Source: Cotesia glomerata
Taxonomy: Eukaryota > Arthropoda > Insecta > Hymenoptera > Braconidae
DNA: 64,000 nt
Assembly: GCF_020080835.1 (NCBI RefSeq)
Contig: NC_058166.1
Location: 10,317,672-10,381,671 of the forward strand
Direction: 5' to 3'
Position 1 is the stretch's first letter; each line of letters starts with the position of its first letter. Shown piece after piece: positions 20,878 through 32,420 of the stretch. Made by a program: the position numbers and the translations under genes. The notes beneath the pieces were generated by a model. That model did no database searches. It saw only the letters and a program-made list of their open reading frames with translations, and was not told where the DNA came from.

Positions 20878-22674
20878 GGTAACCCTAGTAGAAATAATCG
20901 AGTTTTCACTGGATATAAACCAGTAACTGGCCAGTGATATCGAGTAAAAACTTGAAATCGCGCCACCTACAACTAAGTCATAAACATTAGTTACACCGAC
21001 AGTGTATCTTTACTAGTGTGTGTATGTTTGTTTATTTTTTTTGTTAACCTGTACGCATCATTATTGTAATTATTATTATTAAAAAACAGTATAAATCAAT
21101 CAAAATTAGTGTTTATTAACGTGTAAATAATTTCCAGTATATATTTCAAAATGGATGCAGTGAAAAAAAATGACACAATATATAAATTGCGACTGTGGGC
21201 ATTAAAAACAAATCTCCAATTCAAAATAATTATTTTCTTATTCTATTGTTAGATTTATTATTAGTCTATCAGTCTAATGATGTTATCTATTTTATAATGT
21301 ACACATAAATGAAACTTTTTTATATCATATCGTTTATTAAACATTATTTTGAATTTATTTGACAATTTTAATAACGCCTAATAACCTCAGAATTCGAAAC
21401 TGACAGTTTCACTAAAGCCGCCATGTTTTGTTAGATCTCTAGTAAAACTGGCCAGTTACTAGACAGAAACTTGATATTACACTGGCCAGTTACTGGTTTA
21501 AGTCTAGTAAAACTGGCCAGTTACTGGCTAAAAACTTGATTTCATTTCTACTAGGGAAGTGTGGGTATTACTGCAGGTGTAGGTATTACTGAAGATTTTC
21601 TTGTTTTAATTATCAATAAATGGGTTATGACTTTTTTGATTAAAAAAAAAATTATTTCTGTTAATTTAAACCTTTCGGAAAATAACTGCATAGTGGTTTT
21701 ATATGTATGACAATTATTCAATTTGTTATTAATTAATAAAAATTAAGTAGTTACAGAAGTGAATAATTTTATCTTTTTTAAGATTTTCAGTGTAAAAAGA
21801 GGTGGTCGTAAAAAATCTTTTTCTTTATATAAATTACCTAATTGATATATTTTTTACATTTAGAAGTTAGATAACCCTTTTTTAGAATCAAATAATTAAT
21901 AAAAATTACATTTTGATCGGTAAAATTTATTTAATTAAGTATGCAGTAATTGGTACCGAGAAACCGCATGTGCGTGTATTACTGCAATTTTCTCAGTCGA
22001 CTGCAGTAATAGAAGCGCGTCTATTTGTATATGTCTGTATCTATTACTGCGGACGTAAACACGGCTATTCTAACCTTTAAATAAGTGCGTGAATCAAGTT
22101 GTCTCGAAGTGAAAAATAAACTATGGATAAAATTAATAAAAAATCAAAAGTTAATAAACAAAAAAATAAGAAGTCGAGGCAAGTCCAGGAAAGCAATAAT
22201 CAGTAGATTGTAAGATTACATCAATTAAAATTTACGAATTCTGGTTAATTAATAATACGTTAAGGCTGTGTTACTTATTATTTAGATTATGAAGAATTCT
22301 TGTTATTACATTAAACTAATAAATTTTATTTTTGATAAGTTTTTGTTCATTTTTAAGTAAATCCTAAAATATAGCCGTTCTGCAGTAATAGGTACGCAGT
22401 AACTGGATCAGTTGCAGTAACGGACACGCAGTAATAGGAGCAAGCTACTTTAAGACCTGCAGTAATACATGCATTTAGACTTCTTTTTAAATGCTTATTA
22501 TTTAACGAAAATATTTGTTTCTCTCATTGTTGATTTTATTTTGGGTTAATAATGAGTCAAACTTTTGGTTAAAAAAAAAAGTTATTATTATCTTGAGAAA
22601 ATTTTATAAAAATGCTTTCGAAGTGAGACTTACAAAAAAAACTGCAGTAATACCCACACTTACCCTAGTTTTAA
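20878..22674. mobile_element. TIR element with GGTAAGTGTGGGTATTAC ends
   Basis: The right end, reverse complemented, reads GGTAAGTGTGGGTATTACTG. The left end reads GGTAA (20878-20882), then resumes at 21557 with AAGTGTGGGTATTACTGCAG after a nested insertion. At least seven copies of (C/G)CAGTAAT(A) or its complement are scattered between 21570 and 22660, a subterminal-repeat pattern. A small open frame at 22123-22206 is Lys-rich (starts MDKINKKSKVNK) and has no domain. Without the nested element it is about 1.1 kb and non-autonomous. Confidence 0.65.
20883..21556. mobile_element. Nested TIR element with CCCTAGTAGAAAT ends
   Basis: The left end is CCCTAGTAGAAATAATCGAG and the right end, reverse complemented, is CCCTAGTAGAAATGAAATCA. 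The pairs CAGTAACTGGCCAGT and ACTGGCCAGTTACTGG follow on the inner side of each end. It splits the GGTAA|AGTGTGG terminus of the host element, giving an apparent AA duplication. No coding capacity. Confidence 0.7.
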
Positions 22675-24499
22675 CAATCATAGTGCGTCACCATTAACCA
22701 AAAACTTAGGGTTTTAAAGTTAATTAGAATTAGGAGCTGTATTCTTTGCGTAGCCTTAGACAGGAAAATAATTAATATTTACCAACTTAAACTTGAAATA
22801 AATTGTTTGAAGTATTCGTTAATAATTTTGCAAATAAACTTATTTCACTTCATTAAAACTTATTATTTTAGTCTAACAACTCGCATGACTTTCGAATTCC
22901 TACTTCGTACGCTAATAATTCATTTCGTAAAGAATTTGTTTGTATCGATGGAAGATAATATATTTTCGATCAAAGATGTCAAATTTCTTAAGCTAAGAAA
23001 AACGAAAAATTTTTAAATCAAGCCAACTGGTTATCTTTAGAACTACTTTTTTCTTGAACCAAATATTTTCTTTCAATTAAAAATTTTACAGAAATACTTC
23101 TTAATAAATCCTTAAAAATCGCAAGCAATTAACATAACACATACTTTACACAAAATTTTTCTCAATTAAAAGAATTACGTAAGAATTCAATCAACAAGAT
23201 TTATCGTGCGAGTCTAATCTCTGTAAAAAATAAGGAAATTAAAAAGGATTTAATTTATAACAAATTAAAAAGTTTAACCGTATAAGACATTAATCATTTT
23301 AAACAATTACCAACTTTTTTTTCGACTGAAGGGAGTTGCAATTTTTCTCGATATTAGTTAAGAAACTCAGATAAGACTTTACTTTTTCTTAACTTTATAT
23401 ATAATACTATTTCGTTGTTTCATTCCTCTACTCTCCATCAGTCTTTTATTTAACTTTTTTTGTCCTCAACTCACTTTAACGTAACTTTTATTTCGCCCTA
23501 TTTTTTTATTTTCTATTCGGCATTTTGAGGTTTTAAATCAGTTCACCCCCAACAGAAGTGTATTCCGTGTACTATGTACTATATTCGGCCAAACTTTTAC
23601 ACTCCCTTTGCTGCTACTTGAGTAATTCAACGATCTCCCCAAAATCCCCGGTCTCGAATCCCCTCGTGTCGTAAAGATACAAGTTGTAGTAATAGTTTCG
23701 TCGATACACTTTTTTTTTTATTTTTATTTATCTTACGTCTCTTGTTTCTTCAACTCGAGAATATACAACTTGACAAAAACATTTTAGAAAATAAAATCAT
23801 CCTGATGTATTTTATTCTTTTTTAGTAGTATTCTATCTTGAGTCTCGAAAACAAATCAATAAGCGTATAGTTTACCGAGCAAAATTATATTATTTCAGCA
23901 GTAGTTGAAAGTACTCGAATCGTGGAATGTTTTTAGGTATAAGGTTTTTAATCTTGCCGGTGAATCATTTCAAATCTAAATTCTGATTATTTTTTGGCAG
24001 AACATTGAAAAGAAAGGCAACTTTTAAAGTTTGTTATTTGCGCTCGTGATTCAAGAATGAAGATGAAATCTTAGAAGAAATCAATTGAAACCATTGCAAA
24101 GTTTTAAATTTAACTATTAAGATAGAAGCTAGCTCAACGTTTTAATTTTTTGGTGGTTTTGTTGAACTGCTGTTATAAATGTCATTCTAATTGTATTAAC
24201 TGATTTATAAAATAGAACACAGATAGAACAGAGTTTGTATTTAACACAAAATTTCAAAAGTGAAGACAAATAGTTACTTTTACAGATTTATCTTTTAAGA
24301 ACTTCCCAATAACAGATCGTATCTCAATTCCATCAAATGCATCTCACAGCTTATGAAACAATAAGCTACAATTTACATTAAATTAACATCTCTAATTTTA
24401 CTTGAGTATCATTTTTTTCCAGCACTCTAAAGGCAGCTACGAAAATTTTCCATCTATTATCTTTATGTAAAACTTGATTTAATGTAACAATTAAGTGTA
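22675..24499. other. AT-rich DNA without recognisable gene
   Basis: No supported gene, RNA or inverted-repeat element. A few short frames (22807-23016 for instance) are AT-driven. The stretch 23520-23680 is less AT-biased but has no recognisable content. Confidence 0.5.
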
Positions 24500-25467
24500 C
24501 ACGGAAAAAAAAATTTCGTTCTGGTAACCTAACTGTAGAGTTACCACAACTATACACAATTTACTGTTCATTGTAGAGTTACAGTAACAAAATTTTATTT
24601 AATTCTGATAACTAAATGTTGTTGCGCTCTCAGAGCTCAACGGGATAGTTCTGAGAGACCAACGGTATAGTTGGGAGAGCTTAACGTTGCGCAGTAGTGG
24701 AGTGAGCTGACATATTTCATAACCTTTCAAAATGACAAACATAATTATTTTGTTACTTATCCATATTATTAAAAATAGATGAGGACAAGTAAGATTCCAG
24801 TTTATTTATTTAAAGAAATGGGTATTTTTTTTGTTAAATTGAATTTCGTTAGAACGGTTTTGTATTTATGGTTTTTCAAGGTTCATTTGCAGTGACTGTT
24901 AATTTAATTCATTAGTTGAATATATTGTGATATTAAGTAATAAGTTATCGGAATACATTAAAAAGACCCCATTTAACACAAAATAAAATTTGTTTTCGTT
25001 TATTTATCTTTTCGTGTGCATATACGGTAGTGATTTTATGTCCAATATTTATTGATATAATTAAAAAAATCAGATAATTTTGTGACGACCATATTTTTAT
25101 TTTACAAATAATTTTTATTTGTAATATAAGTTCTATTATTATTTTATTTCTATTATAATACTATTCTTATTTGTCATATACAATTATTGCTGGTAATATA
25201 AATTCGTTCTGCCGCATTTATTTATTAAATTATCAATACTAAATCGTAAAAAAAATTATTAAGCAGACTGCCAAAAATTTGTTATAGTCTTAGAACGATC
25301 CTGTAGAGTTGTGAGAGGTAAATAACGTTTAGCTCTCAGAGCTCAACGACGTAGAGTTACAGGTAGGGAAGAGAATTTACCGGTAAAATAAATATTTTAC
25401 TTATTTTACCAATTTTCAGCAGGTTATTTACTGGATAAATAACCAAAGTAGTTAATTTTGTTCCGTG
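24500..25467. mobile_element. TIR-like element with CACGGAA ends
   Basis: It starts CACGGAAAAAAAAATTTCGTT and ends AATTTTGTTCCGTG, its imperfect inverse. GTAGAGTTAC and CTCTCAGAGCTCAACG motifs recur at both sides (24528-24690 and 25300-25365). The middle is AT-rich and non-coding. The CACGGAAAAAAA end is shared with repeats at 11908 and 29294. Confidence 0.45.
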
Positions 25468-26615
25468 GGTGTGCGATTGAGGATGTGTACAATGTAGACT
25501 AAAATTACTAGCAATTATCTATTATCTTTCAATAATATTAAGTTAATAAATAGTTAAAAATGATAAATGATAAAAAGTTAGTTATTATGCCAATAAAAAT
25601 TGATTGAGGTTATTCGCGGATCTCGTCAAGTGCAGCTTTAGTATTGAAATACGACCTTTTTTCTGAAGGTCTGTTATAGCAAAGTTGGTTGAACGTAAGA
25701 ATTTGAAATTCTTTAACCCAGGTTCGAATCCGTGGCAGGCATTTTATTGTTTTTTTTATATTACTAATGTTAGCTGACGTTTTTAATTTTTATTTGTTTT
25801 CAATAATTAAATTAGAACAAAAATATTTTTTAAACACAGCTTTTCAAATTTTTACGAATGAAATTTTTTTATTTTTTATAATAATTTTTCAATAAAAAGA
25901 AATTCTAAAAATTTTTAGATGACGGCTAACTTAATTTTCATTTTTTTCAGACATAAGCGAAATTAATACAACTAAAAATCATTATAATTTTTGTATTTAA
26001 TTTTACCAAGGAATGACGGTTGTAAAAGAACATAAAAATGCACATATGGAAAATTGTTTGGGAAATTAAATGTGTATTTAAAAATAGCCAAATATAATAT
26101 ATACTTTTATTACTTAAACTAAGTTTAAAAAACTTAGCAAATGCTATTCGTATCAAAATCAAATTTTTAATTCAGTGAAAACCGTATACACCATTGTAAT
26201 CGCGCGGGAACAAAATTTTTTTTGTAATCAACTGTTAAGACTCATTGGACTTATATTAATTCAACATAATAGAAAGCCATTATATAAGACTATAATCATA
26301 CAATTTTCAATGAGTATACTCTTTTGTCTTATTAACAAATATTATACTCTTTTATCTTATTAGTAATTTATATATGAATTCCCGAGTCAAAATTAAAAAC
26401 ATATTTTGAGCCTCCACAACCTACTGGAGGAGTTATAGGTTGAAATTATGGTTTTAGATTTTTTCGACTACGATGACGCGTATATCAGAACCATAATTTC
26501 AGTGTCATATTTTAATTTTATTTTTGATGAAGAGCTATCGCAAATTTTGACCGTTTAATTCTTAATTTAGACCTAACATTCGCTAATTATAGAAATAAAG
26601 TGAAAATCGTATCCG
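25468..26615. other. AT-rich DNA, no gene apart from a tRNA-like relic
   Basis: Apart from the tRNA-like sequence at 25672-25741, nothing is recognisable. Two short open frames (25947-26162 minus, 26175-26363 plus) are hydrophobic and AT-driven and are not supported as genes. Confidence 0.5.
25672..25741 (+). pseudogene. tRNA-like sequence
   Basis: AGTTGGTTGAACG (D arm), a fully paired AAGAA-TTTGAAA-TTCTT anticodon arm and GGTTCGAATCC (B box) are in the correct order. The T stem is imperfect and the acceptor ends pair poorly, so this is a tRNA relic or SINE head. The loop would give a UGA anticodon (Ser-type), but no long variable arm is present. Confidence 0.4.
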
Positions 26616-26684
26616 TTCTAACCGAGATTCGAACCCGAACCGCGCGCTTGACAGATGGGTAACTAACCCCTACACCATACGACC
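26616..26684 (-). pseudogene. tRNA-Asp-like sequence
   Basis: The minus strand reads TATGGTGTAGGGGTTAGTTA (D arm/A box), then CTGTCAA, which gives an Asp GUC anticodon with U33 present, then GGTTCGAATCTC (B box). The anticodon stem is badly paired, so it is unlikely to be functional. It may be the head of a tRNA-derived SINE extending toward lower coordinates. Confidence 0.45.
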
Positions 26685-27036
26685 GATGAGTTGACTCACA
26701 TCTCATCATTCTCATAAGCTAAATTTATATGATGACGATTTTTCTGAAATTTTCGTATCTTTCTCTACCCTATTGAAAATAATTTTCAAAATTTTTTCAA
26801 ATTTTCTTACCCAACTAAAAAAAAATACGAGTTATTCAATAAAAATATCTTTTTTTTTGTTAAATAACCATAACTTTATTAAAAATTAACTTATTGGGAT
26901 GTTTTTTATTTTTGAAAATTTTTGTTTTTAAATGTACTTTCAGAAAAAAAAGAAAATAATAATTTTGATTCATATTCAACGTTTTTTTTGAAACTTTCGA
27001 AAAATTTTGATGATTGCTATTTTGATTTTCGATTTT

Positions 27037-28072
27037 AACTTCCCGCTAAGAAAATTGAAAATTTTCAAAAATCGGGAAGTTATTGGTTTCAACCCGTTTT
27101 GTGAAAATCGAGTTTTCATCAAATCTCGACGTTTTAAGGTCACAGGAAGCTTCCCTGACTATTTCCGCGATGGTGTCCGTACTGCAGCTTTATGTATGTT
27201 TGGGGGTGTGTGTGTGTGTGTGGGTAAACCTCTTATAACTTTTGAACAGCTCAGCCGATCGGATCGAAATAGGTGGCGATCCAAAGAGTATCATTGCCAT
27301 TAAATTTAGTGAAAATTTGAATCGATTCGGTTCACTAGATTTTGAGAAATCTCAAAATTAAAATTAAAAAAAAATCGTTTTTTCGGAATAACTTCTAAAC
27401 GGCTTCACTGATCAATTCCAAAAACTAATCTTCTCTTAAATTTAAAAAATCACGTCGATTGCCACCAGCCCCGTCAAAATTGGTTGATTCGTTCGAGAGT
27501 TATCGAAAACGAAAAATTTCGAAAAAAGTGTTTTTTTCACATAACTTCGGCATTTCATTTCGGATCGTATTTGATGAACTAAAATAATTATTACAGCCCA
27601 AAAAACCACGTCGATCGCCACCAAGAACGTGAAAATCGGTTGATTGGTTCGTGAGTTATCGTTGTTGAAAAAATTCGGAAAAAGTAAATTTTTCAAATTT
27701 CTCTAAGATTTTCAGTTCGATCAGTTCGTGTTCAAAAGTATATTATAGAATTTAAAAAACTGCGTGGAATTCTGCCAACCATGTAAAAATCGGTTTATTC
27801 ATTCAAAAGTTATTGCAGTTTGAAAATTCTAAAAATACTGTTTTATTAAACTTCTATCAGACTTTTGAGCTCGAAAATCTCAAAAGCTTAGAACAGCTAG
27901 AACAGCTAACTCGTTGAGCTCGGAGAGCTCAAAATAACACATAAATTATATTTTTAAGGTCGAAGAGCTCAAAAACGTCATAAGTGCAATTTTAAGCGCT
28001 TCGATATAGAATTAGTGGGAAGTTGCAGGGATGGCCTTTAGGGTCAACCGTTATCCAGATTTTTTTTTCTCG
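27037..28072 (-). mobile_element. CTTCCCGC-family repeat, copy B (reverse orientation)
   Basis: It begins with the terminal hairpin (AACTTCCCGCTAAG...CGGGAAGTT, 27037-27082), then a short GT tract (27206-27222), several GATCGCCACC / AAAATCGGTTGATT units and GAGCTC motifs (27870-27970). It ends GGGATGGCCTTTAGGGTCAA. A sub-variant, ATCCAAAGAGTATCATTGCC (27281-27300), is shared with the copies at 38366 and 52343. It is essentially full length. Confidence 0.75.
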
Positions 28073-29293
28073 GATTTTGAAGTTTTTCAAATCTGCTGAA
28101 AAATTTTAAGAGTGGTATAACGAAAAACAAACATTGAAAAAAAAATTTTTTTTTATTTTTAAAAAAGAATATAGAAAGAAAAAAAATGTCACTGAAAATA
28201 CAGGTTTTTTATTAAAAACCAAAAAATCTAAAATAAAAAATGAGCATCATCCCCAAATTTTCGTTTCCTTCCAAAAGTTTAAAAAAAACCGTTGAATATG
28301 AATCCGAATTATTATTCTGACTTTTTTTTTTCTAAAAAGAACATTTTAAAACAATAATTAAAACAAAAAAACATCCCAATAAGTCAATTTTCAAAAAAGT
28401 TATGGTTGTTTAACAAAAAAAAAGTTATTATACGTAGAGAACAGTACGCCATATTGCTTTAAAACTTAGTATACTAAACTATATATATATACACATTCGA
28501 CACAAGTAGATATTTATCATTTAAATTAATATTTTACCGGTTAAATAGCCAAATAACTTACCAGTTAGTAACCGGATATTTATCCACTCGAATCACTACA
28601 TGTATGAATGAATGAAGATAGATATTATATGATAAGTATAGAAGGAAGGATGGTAGCTTCCGTCAACTTGTGGCGCATTTACTTCTACTATAACTACGAT
28701 GATTTCAATTTTATCGCGGAAACCACCGAAAAGTTTTCACTAACATTACGAGAAGAGAATTTATATTCATCCGTCTGACCGTTATTACTTTTCTTGATTA
28801 ATATCTCAAACTCATGCACTATATTATGCGGTACAGCTTAGAGCTTACCAAAGTTGAAATGAGGTAAAAGGTGAAATAAATTTTTTTTCTTTTCAGCTAA
28901 GTATATTTTGAATCATTAAATCATTTTCTGGTGGATGAATCTTTAAACGGAGCGTAACTTTATTTTATTGGTTTATTTAAGATATTCATCACTTTGTGAT
29001 TGTGCTTAACCCTTCGCTGTTTGGATACGGTCAGGTCTGACCTTCTTTTTACAAGAAAAATATTTTCAAATGTCATTGTCTGGGTAAAAAATTTTGATGA
29101 TTTTTTTCCTTTTAGTATGCTTAGGAATAGCTTTACTTTACAATAAATATTTTGACTCAGAAGAATAAATATGTTTATAGTTTTAAAAGATTGAAATTAA
29201 TTTTTCGTAATACTACGTTGAATTCAGAGTAAAACAATGTATGACTTTTTACAGTTTAATAATGAAAAGGAACAATAATATCAAAGACTTATA
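28073..29293. other. AT-rich DNA without recognisable gene
   Basis: Low-complexity AT-rich sequence with a short TA tract near 28481-28491. One single unit resembling the 193 bp tandem repeat lies near 29205-29240. No gene supported. Confidence 0.5.
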
Positions 29294-29370
29294 CACGGAA
29301 AAAAATAATCGGTAGCGTCTACCGATTGGTGTTCAATTAACTCAACCGATTTTTTTTTGTCTCACCCGTG
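29294..29370. repeat. CACGGAAAAAAA / CGGTAG repeat
   Basis: CACGGAAAAAAATAATCGGTAG is followed by a CTACCGATTGG segment. It ends around TTTTTTTTGTCTCACCCGTG, an imperfect inverse of the start. It is a relative of the repeat at 11908-12058. Confidence 0.5.
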
Positions 29371-29392
29371 TTCCTGCCTCTACACAGAAAAA

Positions 29393-29574
29393 AAATTAAC
29401 TCGAATCAGGAAAACAATTTCGAAGAACTTTATCGTCTTGATTTGAGCAGAAAACTTCATAAACTAAGAAATTTTTCTTGGTTTAAGTGAATCTTACTTG
29501 ATTGAAACTCTTCAAGATTTTTTTTGGTTGAAGAATTTTTCTTTTGACTCGAGTTAATTTTTTTTCTTTCAGTG
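29393..29574. mobile_element. CACAG-ended MITE
   Basis: It runs from CACAGAAAAAAAAATTAACT to TTTTTTTCTTTCAGTG and is flanked by TA on both sides (29391-29392, 29575-29576). The interior matches the copy at 2693-2913 (TTGATTTGAG, TTTCTTGGTTTAAG). A TA target and short TIRs suggest a Tc1/mariner-type MITE. Confidence 0.65.
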
Positions 29575-30352
29575 TATATCAGTAAAAACCAATTTAAATT
29601 TATTGTTATTTCTGTGTGCAAGTTATTTAAGCTTTGATCTTAACTTACTGGATAAAATATTTAATTGTTTAAGAGGTGAAATTTTTGCCCTAGTATTACA
29701 AGCTTATTTTTTAATTGCATGCCCAATCTCTATTTCTTCTTAAGGGGGTATTCTAGTGTAGAGACATGAATTTTAGGTAATTTTTAGTGTCGTAAAAAAA
29801 TAGCAATCAATATTTTTACCATCCATTTTTTTAACAGTTATTTATTAATGTTTCAAGAGTACAGAAAAAAAAAAAAAAAAAAAAAGTCAAAAATTTAAAA
29901 AACTGGCAGCCGATGAAGTGGGGGGCGTCAAAAAATTGGCAGATGAGTTTTGACATGATTTCAACCCTCCTAGTCATCTGAAATGAAAAAATAAAAAAGA
30001 TTATTAATCTGCAATGATGTCGCAAGAATGAGAACTAGCGATGAGTGAAAAAAAAATTTTTTGACAAAATGGCGACTGTTTGAAAAAAAGACGATTTTTT
30101 TTACCATTTTTTAGAGTTTCTCGAATTTTTTAAAAATAGTCAAAATTGAAATTTGGGAATGAGGCTAGTTCCAATTCTTGAGAGGTCTATAAAGAAGATT
30201 CTCTGAAAATTTCAAGTGAATCGGTCCAGTAGAACTCGAGAAATCGTGACAAATATATTGAAAAAGTCTGTTCTGAGAAAAACGCATTTAAAGTTTCGCG
30301 TAAAGTTTTTCGCTGTCAAAGTCATGAAATGATATATTATACTTACTTTTAT

Positions 30353-31718
30353 TCAATCTGCCATTCCTGCTTCATACATCAGACCTTCTTCTACTTCAAA
30401 AAAACTATTTTCTGCGTTTCTCTCTTCCAATCGAGCAGTTCTGGCCTCCTTTGAAGCGTTGGATGAACGTATTTCGGAGCGTTCAATCCGGGCGTTGTCT
30501 CGTCTCACAGCAAATGAATGAGCTTCCGGCCCAATTTTCATTCCCATAAGGGTCATCATTTTTTAAATTGGAATGAAACCTTCATTAAAAATGCAAACAG
30601 CGAGAAATGTTGCTATTTCAATTATCTTAGGTCCAGAATGAATATGTTTCGGCGCGAAAGTCCAAGTCAACGAGTTTAGAGACTCATTATTGTTTTGAGT
30701 TTCAGTACCTAAACATCGAGTTAATAATTCCTCTGATGATAAACTGTCATAAATTGGTTTTATAATTTCTAAAACTTTATCACACAGATCCATATCGAGT
30801 ATGCCTTTGAATGTCTTTGTATCACCATCGCCAATATATTTTACGTATTTCACTCCGTGTTTTTCAACTGATCTACAGAACATCTCCACAACAGCATCTA
30901 CTTCCATTTTGCCGGCACTTCCTTTATGATTTATGGTACAAACTTCTTGATGATACTCATACCAATCATGATACGCTGAAATATCTGAATTTTTTTTATT
31001 TTTCCAAATATTACAACCTTGACAGAAACTGGATTTGACAACAGTATCAACAACTTTCTTGCAATTTTTTGCTACTAGTGTAGTTACTCCAAATAGAGAA
31101 TTAAAACCTCTTTTTTTCCAAGTCCCATCACCAGAAACTGTAAACTACGTTGGATTTGCATTTGGATCACAAGCTGAAATTAAATCTTTTTCTTCGTTGA
31201 CAGCTTTGGAAATGACAAGATTATAAACTGCAGATGTAGCTAAATGGATATTTTCGACACAAGCGTAGTAAGCCCCGATTGATATTCCTTGACAAATATC
31301 CATCAGACTACAGAAGATGTTGATTCCTTCCCTGCCAACTCCCAAAACCCGCATAGCAAATATTATTTTTCGGTTCACTTCAAAACATTTTTCAATAAAT
31401 GGGCATGATGGTATATATTGGTCATTTTCGCAACTACATTGTAATGTAATTTTAAAACCTACTCCACGGTAAGTCGTTCGTGAAAATTTAATTTCTTTAT
31501 TGCAATTTGCACACAAAACTAGAGAAGAAAGTGCCAAAAACACAGTAGCCATAATTATTTTCTGTTGTAACCTCTGCATCGTTTGATTTTCTCAACTTTG
31601 CTGCTGATGAGCTAGTAAAACTGGTGTCTGTTTCTACAGTGTGCCGATTACCGTGAAACTTCCGTTTTGTTGGTCGATCTGCACGCTTATATTTTTTCGT
31701 TGTGGATTTTTTATCCAT
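30353..31718 (-). pseudogene. Mutator-like/Kolobok transposase pseudogene
   Basis: The start is MDKKSTTKK at 31718. The N-terminal part has a zinc-binding pattern (CANCNKEI, CSCENDQYIPSCPF) and then MRVLGVGREGINIFCSLMDI and a conserved GAYYACVENIHLATSAVYNL segment. This is followed by a catalytic-type VSGDGTWKKRGFNSLFGV and VKSSFCQGC, then YIGDGDTKTFKG. The reading frame is broken at four points: a frame shift around 31510-31560, a TAG at 31145-31147, an apparent internal deletion around 30800 (the GDGDTKTF block runs straight into a late CDKVLEIIKPIY segment), and a TAA at 30563-30565. The C-terminal tail (KEARTARLEERN...EEGLMYEAGMAD) follows. I recall this order of blocks from insect proteins carrying the Mutator-like transposase domain. 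Confidence 0.7.
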
Positions 31719-31886
31719 TTTATTTATAAGAATCAAAATTATTACTCGCAAAATATCTTTCGATCACTGCACATACGTCCACGTGTTTTCGAGGTTGGGA
31801 TTTGACTGCCAGCAGCTGGATGTTAGTGAACACTGAATAATATAAAAGACACGTCACCTTGGGTTATTATATTACACTAAATACAT

Positions 31887-31891
<5 letters not shown>

Positions 31892-31944
<53 letters not shown>
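31892..31944. repeat. (AT)n microsatellite
   Basis: About 26 AT units inside the TTAA element, upstream of its transposase start. Confidence 0.9.
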
Positions 31945-31948
<4 letters not shown>

Positions 31949-32214
31949 CATTATACATATATATAAAGGATAAAAGGTTTAACTGAGAAATATAGATTCA
32001 GGTAGACGGAGAATCCCTAATGTCTTTTGTTCGACTAGACCCAACCGAACCAGTTTGGAGGCCGGGTCAGTAAAATGTCTATAGCTCCGAAAATAATTTA
32101 AATTTTCAAAAATCCTGTCGTAGACATATTCTTAAATAGTTAAACTTTGAAAATATAAAAGAAAAAAATCGATTTTTTTGAAATTCTACACTAGAATACC
32201 CCCTTAAAACCGAT

Positions 32215-32420
32215 ATTTTGAAATTTCTTTTTGAAACCGATATTTTCGATAGAGTCAACGGATTTTACCGGTAAATTCCACCGAAAAATTCGGTATAGCC
32301 CTATCAAAGGAATCGGTTGCCTCGACCGAAATATAATCGGTAAAGATTTTTTTTTTCGGTAGAAGCTACCAATTTTTTTCGGTGGAAGTTACCGATTTTC
32401 TCGGTTTTGAGTCTACCGGA
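32215..32420. repeat. CGGTAGAAGCTACCGA-type repeat
   Basis: Multiple degenerate CGGTAGAAGCTACC / TACCGATTTTC motifs in both orientations. It is related to 11908-12058 but more diverged and lacks clear ends. Confidence 0.45.

Larger units (their letters stand above)
29744..32203. mobile_element. TTAA-flanked DNA transposon (Kolobok/Mutator-like), decayed
   Basis: The TIRs are GGGGGTATTCTAGTGTAGA (29744-29762) and its exact inverse (32185-32203). TTAA lies immediately outside each end. The element encodes a decayed transposase on the minus strand (30353-31718). It also holds an (A)n tract at 29865-29884 and an AT microsatellite at 31892-31944. A TTAA target with a transposase of this type fits the Kolobok superfamily, although protein databases usually name the domain Mutator-like. 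It is non-functional as it stands. Confidence 0.75.
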
